Shown here: one piece after another, positions 26,976-34,328 of the stretch
How positions within the stretch are numbered: the first letter of the stretch is position 1
Layout: each line of letters opens with the position of its first letter
Origin: Flavobacteriales bacterium UBA6051
Lineage (GTDB): Bacteria; Bacteroidota; Bacteroidia; Flavobacteriales_D; Crocinitomicaceae
Assembly (NCBI GenBank): GCA_002427735.1
Contig: DIYP01000007.1
Span: forward strand, 124,001-188,000
Direction of reading: 5' to 3'
Length of the DNA stretch: 64,000 nt
Notes under the pieces: generated by a model
Seen by the model: only the letters and a program-made list of their open reading frames with translations
Told to the model about the DNA's origin: nothing
Databases searched by the model: none
Program-made: the position numbers and the translations under genes

Positions 26976-28121
26976 GTGAAGAAAATCATTACTATCGTTG
27001 GGGCGCGACCTCAGATCATAAAATCTTCGGCAATTAGTAGAACAATTGCGCAGGAATTTCCTGATCAACTGAGGGAGGTAATCGTTCATACCGGTCAACA
27101 CTATGATGAAAATATGTCTAGTATTTTCTTCAGTGAAATGCAGATTCCCAGACCAGATTACAATCTGCAAGTAGGGAGTGGAAGTCATGGCGTTCAGACA
27201 GCTAAAATGCTGGAAGGTTTAGAGCAAGTTTTTCTATCAGAGAAGCCTGATGCCGTCATAGTTTATGGCGATACTAATTCGACGGTTGCTGGAGCACTGG
27301 CTGCAGCGAAAATCCATATTCCCTTAATTCATATTGAAGCAGGGTTGCGTAGTTTTAATAAAACAATGCCGGAAGAGATCAATCGGATTGCCTGTGACCA
27401 TATGTCAACATTGCTATTTACACCTACTGGAACAGGGTTAGATAATCTTATACGCGAAGGTTTTGATTCGTCTACGAAAGCGCATGCTTCCATTGATTCG
27501 CCCAATGTGTATCATTGTGGTGATATCATGTATGACAACAGTCTTCATTTTTCAAAAATATCAGATGAAAATTCTACGATTTTAAAAGATTTAGAACTTG
27601 CCAAGGGTGAATTTGTTCTTTGCACAGTTCATCGCGATTCCAATACAGATATTCGAGAGAATTTGGAGTCCATTTTCAAGGCACTGTTGAACATAGCTGA
27701 ATCATCAAAAATGACAATTGTTCTGCCGCTTCATCCTAGAACGAAGAACAGGCTGAACGAACAATTAAGTGTAGAATTGTTGGATAAGTTGAATACATCT
27801 GATTCTATTCGTATAATTCCTCCCGCTGGTTTTCTGGATATTATTTCACTTGAGAAAAATGCTCGAATGATTATAACAGATAGTGGAGGACTTCAAAAAG
27901 AAGCATATTTTTTCCAAAAGCCCTGTGTGATTCTGAGATCTCAAACTGAGTGGGTGGAGATCGTTGAGAATGGAAATGCTCAATTGGTTGGTGCGGATCA
28001 ACTGAAGATTGAAAAAGCATTCGATGAGTTATTGAAAAAGAAAGATTATACGTATCCGTCGTTTTATGGAGATGGCAAAGCTTCCGTATTTATTTGTGAA
28101 AAAATAATCAGTGATCTTTAA
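26976..28121 (+). CDS. wecB: UDP-N-acetylglucosamine 2-epimerase, non-hydrolysing
   Basis: The protein has 381 residues from the GTG at 26976, which gives MKKIITIVGARPQIIK, the usual N-terminus. A TTG at 26967 would add three residues and is the alternative. Family motifs are GARPQ, VIVHTGQHYDENMS, VYGDTNSTVAGALAA, HIEAGLRS, PEEINRIACDHMS and TDSGGLQKEA. It interconverts UDP-GlcNAc and UDP-ManNAc for surface polysaccharide synthesis. The stop overlaps the next gene's ATG by one base (TAATG), so it is coupled to the deacetylase downstream. Confidence 0.94.
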   Translation: MKKIITIVGARPQIIKSSAISRTIAQEFPDQLREVIVHTGQHYDENMSSIFFSEMQIPRPDYNLQVGSGSHGVQTAKMLEGLEQVFLSEKPDAVIVYGDTNSTVAGALAAAKIHIPLIHIEAGLRSFNKTMPEEINRIACDHMSTLLFTPTGTGLDNLIREGFDSSTKAHASIDSPNVYHCGDIMYDNSLHFSKISDENSTILKDLELAKGEFVLCTVHRDSNTDIRENLESIFKALLNIAESSKMTIVLPLHPRTKNRLNEQLSVELLDKLNTSDSIRIIPPAGFLDIISLEKNARMIITDSGGLQKEAYFFQKPCVILRSQTEWVEIVENGNAQLVGADQLKIEKAFDELLKKKDYTYPSFYGDGKASVFICEKIISDL

Positions 28122-29386
28122 TGATAGATGTCCTGATCGATCAAAAAAATGAGCGTACTAGCTATGTGATGGATTTTATTTTCCGAGCACGTGGACTGGA
28201 TTATCATTTTTTGTTTGACTCAGATAAATATTTGGAGAGTAAAAACTTAAAGTTGAATTATAGTTCAATAGCAAATCTTGATTTTAGTATTGGACAAAGT
28301 CAATTATTGCTAGAAAGTACTGTTGAAGATCATGATATTAAGTTAGGAAGTTTTGAAGGAGAAGAGTGTATCAGCTTTGATGGAGAAAGTGATCCTTTGG
28401 CTTCTATATTCTTTGTGTTGACAAGGTATGAGGAGTATCAGTCAGTAAAATTTGATGAGCACGGTCGATTTCCATATGAAGCCAGCTGCCTCAGTAGTTT
28501 TGGATGGATAGAATATGCTGTTTGTGATCGTTGGGCTGAGCAAATTCTGCGTTTTATTGGGGTTAATGATCATCAGATTGTTCGTGAGGTGAGAATTGTT
28601 CCCACTTTTGATATTGATAATACGTTTGCCTACAAACACAAGTCTGGAAAGCAAAAAATACTCTCACAAGTCCGTGATCTTATTAAGCTTGATAGAAAAA
28701 GAATAAGAGAAAGAAAAAAGGTTCGCACTGGTGAGAAAGATCCGTACGATACATTCGATTTCATTGAGCGCATTGGAAAAGAGTTTAATGAGGTTCGTGT
28801 TTTTTGGTTGGTTGGAGATTTAGCACCAAAAGATCGAAATCTGTCTTTAGGCATTCCCGAGCATCAACGACTGATCCAAAGAATGGCTCATACGGTAAAA
28901 GTTGGTTTACATCCAAGTTATGCTTCCAATGGTAATGCTGATCATATTCGAAAAGAAAAGGAACGTTTGGCTAAAGTACTCGATACAGAAGTAATATTTT
29001 CGCGACAACATTACCTTCGATTTCGCATTCAGGACACTTTTGCTAGTTTAATTCAAGCCGGAATCAAGCATGATTATTCAATGGGGTTCGCCGAGGTTCC
29101 GGGTTTTCGCAGTGGCACTGCAAGAGCTCATGCTTGGTTTGATTTGAATAAGAATGAGGTTTCCGAATTAATTATCCATCCATTTGTTTACATGGATGGC
29201 ACGCTCAATGAATATTTGGAGCTTTCCATAGAGGAGAGTAAGAACAAAATTGCTCAGCTTCATAGAGAAGTTGTGAAGTATGGAGGCGATTTCGTCTTTA
29301 TCTGGCATAATGAGACGATTGGAGATTATGGAAAGTGGGAAGGGTGGAGCGACGTACTGAATTACTCCTTAAATTTGAAGATATGA
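28121..29386 (+). CDS. Polysaccharide deacetylase-family protein (with DUF7033-like N-terminal domain)
   Basis: The 421-residue protein has an N-terminal domain of ~150 residues like that found before Bacteroidetes polysaccharide deacetylases (DPLASIFFVLTRYEEY). A NodB-like deacetylase half follows, with TFDIDNTFAY (first Asp of the metal site) and VGLHPSYASN (His) and ending FIWHNETIGDYGKWEGW. It may remove acetyl groups from, or otherwise process, a cell-envelope glycan. There is no signal peptide, so it probably acts in the cytoplasm. It overlaps wecB by 1 bp and the DUF423 gene by 4 bp (ATGA). Confidence 0.85.
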   Translation: MIDVLIDQKNERTSYVMDFIFRARGLDYHFLFDSDKYLESKNLKLNYSSIANLDFSIGQSQLLLESTVEDHDIKLGSFEGEECISFDGESDPLASIFFVLTRYEEYQSVKFDEHGRFPYEASCLSSFGWIEYAVCDRWAEQILRFIGVNDHQIVREVRIVPTFDIDNTFAYKHKSGKQKILSQVRDLIKLDRKRIRERKKVRTGEKDPYDTFDFIERIGKEFNEVRVFWLVGDLAPKDRNLSLGIPEHQRLIQRMAHTVKVGLHPSYASNGNADHIRKEKERLAKVLDTEVIFSRQHYLRFRIQDTFASLIQAGIKHDYSMGFAEVPGFRSGTARAHAWFDLNKNEVSELIIHPFVYMDGTLNEYLELSIEESKNKIAQLHREVVKYGGDFVFIWHNETIGDYGKWEGWSDVLNYSLNLKI

Positions 29387-29784
29387 ATAGAAGAGTTGTA
29401 ATTACCGGAATTCTCTTGATAGTAACCGCAATTATTCTGGGAGCTTTTGGAGCTCATGCTCTGAAAGCGGTGCTGGGTGCAGAACAATTGAATTCTTTTG
29501 AAACTGGCGTTCGTTATCAGATGTATAATGGTTTAGCATTGCTTGTTTTAGGCTTGAATGCAGTGAAGTTTAGTTTCAGTATACGTTGGGCAACAGGACT
29601 CATGCTTGCAGGAGTTTTGCTATTTAGTGGCTCTATTTATGGTCTCTCCTTACAGCCGGTTTTGGGTGTAAAACTCTCTTTTCTCGGTCCCGTAACGCCA
29701 ATCGGAGGTTTATTAATGATTGTTTCGTGGGTGCTGTTGCTATTAAAACTTGTCCTTAATAAAAGTGAAGCGGTTAGCGAGTAA
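29383..29784 (+). CDS. DUF423 small membrane protein (YgdD-like)
   Basis: From the ATG at 29383, which overlaps the previous stop as ATGA, the protein has 133 residues and about four membrane helices. The N-terminal pattern GAFGAHALK is the DUF423 signature, followed by FETGVRYQMYNGLALL and a C-terminal FLGPVTPIGGLLMIVSW. Its function is unknown across the family; it is an inner-membrane protein. The longer frame from 29335 lies inside the deacetylase gene and is rejected. The last 11 bp overlap the convergent T9SS gene. Confidence 0.9.
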   Translation: MNRRVVITGILLIVTAIILGAFGAHALKAVLGAEQLNSFETGVRYQMYNGLALLVLGLNAVKFSFSIRWATGLMLAGVLLFSGSIYGLSLQPVLGVKLSFLGPVTPIGGLLMIVSWVLLLLKLVLNKSEAVSE

Positions 29785-31090
29785 TTACCAGTTTTGTTAA
29801 AGGTTTTTCAGGTGCGTTAGGAATGCTAACCAAATAAACTCCAGGTTGCATAAAAGAAGCATCTATATGTATCACTCCAGCATCTGTTGAAACCCATTGT
29901 TGGTTTACAATCCCTCCCATAGAATTTCTAATCTGCAACTCATCTCCAAACTGCACACCACGAATAGTAAATGTTCCAGATGAACTTGATGGGTTAGGGT
30001 AGACCGATAGTTCTGTTAGTTCAGCATGAAGTGTCGCCATGATGATTTCTGAGTTTTTCATTGTACCGTTAATGTCTACTTGAACAAGTCGATAATAGTT
30101 GTCTCCAACAGAAGGGTCAAAATCATCGAACGAATATCGAATAGCTTCAGAGCTGTTTCCAGCAGCATCAATAGAACCAATGTTTATCCAGTCTTTTCCA
30201 TTTAAGGAGCGTTGCACGAGAAAGTAGTCGCTGTTCGCCTCGCTTGATGTTTCCCAATCAACTACTACATAAGAATTTTCAATCGCATTTGCCGAAAAGT
30301 AGGTGAGTTCAACGGGAAGAACAATGGCATTGCAAATTCCCTGTGCCGTTGTGCAATCTTCCGGCGTAGGCATTCCAAGTCCTGCTCCATTAGAGCACCA
30401 GGATACGTTGACATCCCATGTTCCATTATTTTGCAAGTTTCCTCCAGAGTTAACCGCTCCAACTCCCGTTACTACTCCGGTAGCCATGTTTCTCCAGTTG
30501 CCATTTGTTGAAAGACAAGATGCATTTCCAATGTTAACTAGACCGTGGTTTGTGAAGTTTCCAGTAACAACATCAAGTCTGCCTCCATTCGTCATAATTA
30601 ATGATGCCCCATTGCTTATTGTTGTTGATCCTGCGTAAATTCGTCCGGCATTAATTGTTAATACTCCACCGGTAACTTGTAATTGATTGTTGAGATTAAT
30701 AATTACACCAGAATGTACGTCAACGTCAGCACCTGTACCAAGAACGAATCGATTGAATGAAGCATTTCCAAAAAAGTCCATTGTTGCGTTTGAAACATTA
30801 ATATTATTACCTCCAGTGAGTGTTCCAGTCGGATTAATATTGAATGTACTTCCACCATCTACTGTTAGGTTTGCGGTCATTGTTATGTTATGATTAATGA
30901 TAACGTTGACTCCTGTTAAAGTCGCTCCAGGTGTGCAACTACAGGGTGTAAATCCATCAGTAGACCAGACAGTCGTTGTATTGTTCCAGGCTCCATCTGA
31001 CAGCGTAGAATACGTTTGAGAGAAAGAGATGAAAGATAGAAATGTACTAACTAAGATGAGGTTAAATGGAAGCAGAGTTAAGGCAGGCAT
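29774..31090 (-). CDS. Secreted beta-rich protein with T9SS type A sorting domain
   Basis: From the ATG at 31090 the product has 438 residues and a signal peptide (PFNLILVSTFLSFISFSQ). A longer frame from TTG at 31129 is rejected. The N-terminal half is rich in Gly, Asn, Thr and Val with regularly spaced short strands (NINPTGTLTGGNNINVSNAT), suggesting a right-handed beta-helix or G8/adhesin-like fold. A fibronectin-like domain follows (LTYFSANAIENSYVVVDWET, about 275-355). The last ~75 residues are a type A sorting domain (LSVYPNPSSSSGTF, PGVYLVSI). It is probably displayed on the cell surface; its binding partner is unknown. Confidence 0.85.
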   Translation of the reverse strand: MPALTLLPFNLILVSTFLSFISFSQTYSTLSDGAWNNTTTVWSTDGFTPCSCTPGATLTGVNVIINHNITMTANLTVDGGSTFNINPTGTLTGGNNINVSNATMDFFGNASFNRFVLGTGADVDVHSGVIINLNNQLQVTGGVLTINAGRIYAGSTTISNGASLIMTNGGRLDVVTGNFTNHGLVNIGNASCLSTNGNWRNMATGVVTGVGAVNSGGNLQNNGTWDVNVSWCSNGAGLGMPTPEDCTTAQGICNAIVLPVELTYFSANAIENSYVVVDWETSSEANSDYFLVQRSLNGKDWINIGSIDAAGNSSEAIRYSFDDFDPSVGDNYYRLVQVDINGTMKNSEIIMATLHAELTELSVYPNPSSSSGTFTIRGVQFGDELQIRNSMGGIVNQQWVSTDAGVIHIDASFMQPGVYLVSIPNAPEKPLTKLVITR

Positions 31091-31304
31091 AGTGGTCGTT
31101 TTTGTGTCGTTTGTTGTTTTTTTGAACAAAATGTTTTTATTTAAAAATATCCGTTCATTAATAAGACGATAAGACGATTTGTTTGGTTGGCTAAATTTCT
31201 AGCTATTTTTTTATTATATTGATTGTCAGTTGTTTAGGTTTTTCATCTGCTTACTGTATTAATTAGGTGTACATAGTATTTGTTTCGCTTGTTCTTAATT
31301 AGTG

Positions 31305-31335
31305 TTTGACGGAAGTTCAATTTAGGGTAAGTTTG
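31305..31335 (+). promoter_or_regulatory. Strong Bacteroidetes-type promoter of the MBL-fold gene
   Basis: TTTG (31305-31308), 19 nt, then TAAGTTTG (31328-31335) match the -33/-7 consensus exactly. The ATG at 31367 follows with a leader of about 25 nt. It lies in a 276-bp AT-rich divergent spacer that holds no other recognised feature. Confidence 0.8.
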
Positions 31336-31366
31336 TTCTGTCAAGTGGATAAGTCAATCAACTAAA

Positions 31367-32146
31367 ATGAAAATCACCATTCTTGGTTCTGGTACCTCAC
31401 AGGGAGTTCCTGTTATTGCATGCGATTGTGAAGTATGTCGCTCCGAAGATCCCAAGGATAAGCGTTTACGTAGTTCGATTCTCGTTTCATCGGGTGGTGA
31501 AAATTATGTTATTGACACGGGGCCTGATTTTCGAGCGCAAATGCTCAATCATCATGTGAAAAGTTTGCGCGCTGTGTTATTTACTCACGAGCACAAAGAT
31601 CATGTTGCAGGGATGGATGATGTTCGAGCGTTTAATTTTGCCGAGAAGAGAGACATGGAGGTGTATTGCTCAGAGGCCGTTGAAGAAGCGTTGCGGAGGG
31701 AGTTTTATTATGTTTTTAGTGCGAAGAGGTATCCAGGGATTCCTCAGGTTAATCTTAATCGCATTTCCAAGGATGAGTCGTTTGTTGCTATCGGTGGGTT
31801 GAATGTCGTTCCAGTTGAGGTAATGCACTACAAAATGCCAGTATTAGGATTTCGTTTTGGTGATTTTACTTATATAACGGATGCAAAGACAGTTGAAGAA
31901 TGTGAGCGTGAGAAAATTCGCGGAACGAAAATTTTAGTAGTTAACGCATTAAGAAAAGAAGAGCATTTATCTCATTTTACCTTAGATGAAGCGCTTGCTT
32001 TTATTCGTGATATAAATCCGGAGAAAGCTTATTTAACCCACATATCGCACTTGTTTGGCACACATGAAGAGATAACCAAGTTATTACCAGAGAATGTCTT
32101 TGTTGCTTATGACGGCTTAACCATCGAATTAGCGCATGATTGTTAA
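31367..32146 (+). CDS. MBL-fold metallohydrolase, PhnP-like
   Basis: The 259-residue protein has the metallo-beta-lactamase fold motifs: LGSGTSQGVP at the N-terminus, VIDTGPDFR, the metal motif THEHKDHVAGMDD, YITDAKT, and a late THISH. An N-terminal CDCEVC cluster resembles the zinc-binding Cys motif of PhnP-like phosphodiesterases. It is cytoplasmic and probably hydrolyses a cyclic phosphate or related ester; the substrate is unknown. No phosphonate genes are nearby. fabI follows 40 bp later with its own -7 box. Confidence 0.88.
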   Translation: MKITILGSGTSQGVPVIACDCEVCRSEDPKDKRLRSSILVSSGGENYVIDTGPDFRAQMLNHHVKSLRAVLFTHEHKDHVAGMDDVRAFNFAEKRDMEVYCSEAVEEALRREFYYVFSAKRYPGIPQVNLNRISKDESFVAIGGLNVVPVEVMHYKMPVLGFRFGDFTYITDAKTVEECEREKIRGTKILVVNALRKEEHLSHFTLDEALAFIRDINPEKAYLTHISHLFGTHEEITKLLPENVFVAYDGLTIELAHDC

Positions 32147-32156
32147 TAGATTATTC

Positions 32157-32164
32157 TAAATTTG
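32157..32164 (+). promoter_or_regulatory. Candidate -7 box of fabI
   Basis: TAAATTTG is an exact TAnnTTTG match, 22 nt before the fabI ATG at 32187. A TTG sits 14 nt upstream, which is close for a -33 element. Confidence 0.45.
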
Positions 32165-32186
32165 CATCTAGAAAGTATTTGAGATT

Positions 32187-32999
32187 ATGGCGAATGACAT
32201 ATTAAAAGGAAAAAGAGGGATCATTTTTGGCGCTTTAAACGACCAATCGATTGCCTGGAAAGTTGCTGAACGAGCGCATGAAGAGGGGGCTACGTTTGTG
32301 CTAACAAATGCTCCAATTGCCATGCGCATGGGGGAAATCAACAGTCTTGCTGAAAAAACAGGTAGTAAAGTTATTCCTGCTGATGCAACTAATGTGGAAG
32401 ATTTGGAGAAGTTGATCGCTGAATCGATGGAAATTCTTGGTGGTAAAATAGATTTTATCTTACACTCAATCGGAATGTCCGTAAACGTTCGTAAAGGTCG
32501 CCATTATACCGATGAGAACTATGACTTCACAATGAAAGGTTTTGATGTCTCGGCACTTTCATTTCATAAGGTTTTGCAAACTGCGAAAAAATTGGATGCC
32601 ATGAATGAATGGGGGTCTGTTCTTGCTCTGACATATATCGCAGCACAACGTGTCTTCCCTGATTACAATGACATGGCTGATAACAAATCTTATTTGGAAT
32701 CTATCGCACGTAGCTTTGGGTATCATTATGGAATTGAAAAGAAAGTGCGCGTAAATACCATTTCTCAGTCTCCAACAATGACGACTGCAGGAAGTGGGGT
32801 GAAAGGATTTAATGAATTCATTAATTATTCAGAGAAAATGTCTCCTTTAGGAAATGCATCCGCTATGGCATGTGCTGACTACTGTATAGCAATGTTCTCG
32901 GATTTGACCAAGTATGTTACGATGCAGAACTTGTTCCATGACGGAGGCTTCTCAAACACTGGCGTGACGCAAGAGGTGATTGAGCGATTCAGTGACTAG
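32187..32999 (+). CDS. fabI: Enoyl-[acyl-carrier-protein] reductase (NADH)
   Basis: The 270-residue protein is a short-chain dehydrogenase of FabI type: GIIFGALNDQSIAWKVA for cofactor binding, LHSIGMS, and the active-site region YIAAQRVFPDYNDMADNKSY, with the catalytic Tyr and Lys in the FabI spacing. SQSPTMTTAGSGV follows. It reduces the enoyl-ACP double bond in the last step of fatty-acid elongation. The length is normal. A perfect terminator follows the stop, so it ends a transcription unit. Confidence 0.96.
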   Translation: MANDILKGKRGIIFGALNDQSIAWKVAERAHEEGATFVLTNAPIAMRMGEINSLAEKTGSKVIPADATNVEDLEKLIAESMEILGGKIDFILHSIGMSVNVRKGRHYTDENYDFTMKGFDVSALSFHKVLQTAKKLDAMNEWGSVLALTYIAAQRVFPDYNDMADNKSYLESIARSFGYHYGIEKKVRVNTISQSPTMTTAGSGVKGFNEFINYSEKMSPLGNASAMACADYCIAMFSDLTKYVTMQNLFHDGGFSNTGVTQEVIERFSD

Positions 33000-33018
33000 T
33001 TATAAAGGATTTACAGAA

Positions 33019-33052
33019 TAAAAAAAGCGTGATCAAGTCACGCTTTTTTTTG
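33019..33052 (+). terminator. Intrinsic terminator after fabI
   Basis: The stem AAAAAAGCGTGA (33021-33032) pairs with TCACGCTTTTTT (33038-33049) around the loop TCAAG, followed by further T residues. The stem is perfect. Confidence 0.92.
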
Positions 33053-33138
33053 TGTCAAAACTTGAGCCATTGTGTATGCATGCATAATAAATGTTAAAAA
33101 ATGAAGTTCTAATGTTATCAACCAATAACAATAGAAAA

Positions 33139-33765
33139 ATGAAGAAACTTCTTTTAACAGCCTTGATTTTTCCATTTATGTCCCAGGCACAACCACTTAA
33201 GATTCGCAAGAACCAAAGTGGTATGTTCTCATTGGGAGTACGTACAACATTGAGCACATTCAATGGTGGCGATTTTGGAAACAATGGTTTCGGAGTAGGC
33301 GGTCAATATCGCCTTCAGTTCGCCGATCGGATTAATTCTGATTGGTTTTTTGATTACATCACTTCTGATGTAGATGATTTTGCTAAACGAACGGATTATC
33401 ACATTGGGGTTAGTATTATGTCTTATTTCACGAAAAAGCCCTTTCCGTTTTTCAAGCCTTATTTAGTAGCAGGTTATTGTTTCGATTGGACAGACCTCGT
33501 AGCAACCAATGACGCTTCTAATCGCGTAACGCAGCGTAGTTCTGCAGTGCAGGCCGGGGCAGGTTTTCACTTGAATCTATCGGAACGAATGGATCTGTCT
33601 TTTGTTTCGCAATATATGATTCATCTTGGAGGAGACTTTCATGCACATCGTCATGATGACGGTTCAGTTGGATTTGAAAAGCATGAAGGTGCGGGTTTGG
33701 AAGGGCATTTACTCTTCCATATTGGTATTAATTATAAAATAGCAGACTTATGGGGAAGAAATTGA
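33139..33765 (+). CDS. Outer-membrane beta-barrel-like protein of unknown function
   Basis: From the ATG at 33139 the protein has 208 residues with signal peptide MKKLLLTALIFPFMSQAQ. The upstream frame to 33091 is rejected. The mature part has alternating beta-strand patterns with aromatic belts and a periodic Gly/Phe/Tyr pattern (FGVGGQYRLQFADRI, FKPYLVAGYCF, LLFHIGINYKI), as in small outer-membrane barrels. A His-rich stretch (HAHRHDD) lies near residue 180. It overlaps the next gene, which encodes a similar type of protein, by 16 bp. Confidence 0.75.
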   Translation: MKKLLLTALIFPFMSQAQPLKIRKNQSGMFSLGVRTTLSTFNGGDFGNNGFGVGGQYRLQFADRINSDWFFDYITSDVDDFAKRTDYHIGVSIMSYFTKKPFPFFKPYLVAGYCFDWTDLVATNDASNRVTQRSSAVQAGAGFHLNLSERMDLSFVSQYMIHLGGDFHAHRHDDGSVGFEKHEGAGLEGHLLFHIGINYKIADLWGRN

Positions 33766-34322
33766 TGATAATTATGAGTCTGATTACTTTTGGGAGTCAG
33801 GCGCAACAAGAAGTATATATTCGTGGAGGTTTATTGAGTTCATCGTTGACATTCTCTCCTTCAAAAATGCTAAATAGAAATGAGTCGAATTACTATCTGA
33901 CAGGCTTTTTGCAAGGGAGACTGGATAAGCATCTTTCATTTCGTGGTGAAACGCATTTCAGGGTTGGTGGTTCTGCTGAAAATCCTTACTTCAAGCTATG
34001 TGGTCGAACTTTTTTTGGTCTGCAGTATGGCGTAAATAAAGGGAATCTTGACACCTATGTCGGATTTATGCCCGGATTTACAGTGGCGCAAATTAATCGT
34101 ACGAGTGCGGATTCTGGAGAGCCACCTGTTAAGCTGGTTCCATCATTTTCAGCAAACATCGGAACTACGTATTATATCTGGAAGTTTTTCAATGTATTTG
34201 CCAATGTCACATATATCCACTCAACAGCGCGTGGACTAGAAAATGGATATGGTCGTTCAGATGAGTTGATGTTTTCAGCCGGACTTGGTTTTAACATCAA
34301 TGCCGTTAAATCTTCGAATTAA
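33750..34322 (+). CDS. Outer-membrane beta-barrel-like protein of unknown function
   Basis: The 190-residue protein begins MGKKLMIIMSLITFGSQAQ, a signal peptide. An alternative ATG at 33765 would overlap the previous stop as TGATG, but the first ATG keeps the basic N-region of the signal. The mature protein has amphipathic strands ending in aromatic residues (FFGLQYGVNKGNLDTYVGFM, FSAGLGFNINA) typical of small beta-barrels. It is cotranscribed with the gene upstream. I do not recognise a named family. Confidence 0.72.
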   Translation: MGKKLMIIMSLITFGSQAQQEVYIRGGLLSSSLTFSPSKMLNRNESNYYLTGFLQGRLDKHLSFRGETHFRVGGSAENPYFKLCGRTFFGLQYGVNKGNLDTYVGFMPGFTVAQINRTSADSGEPPVKLVPSFSANIGTTYYIWKFFNVFANVTYIHSTARGLENGYGRSDELMFSAGLGFNINAVKSSN

Positions 34323-34328
34323 ATAAAG

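Noticed and set aside
29774..29784. Overlap of DUF423 and T9SS gene ends as a possible frameshift
   Set aside because: Both proteins have complete, family-typical C-termini; the convergent overlap is small and natural.
31161..31176. Tandem repeat ATAAGACG x2 in the divergent spacer
   Set aside because: Only two 8-bp copies in AT-rich DNA; too little to call a regulatory array.
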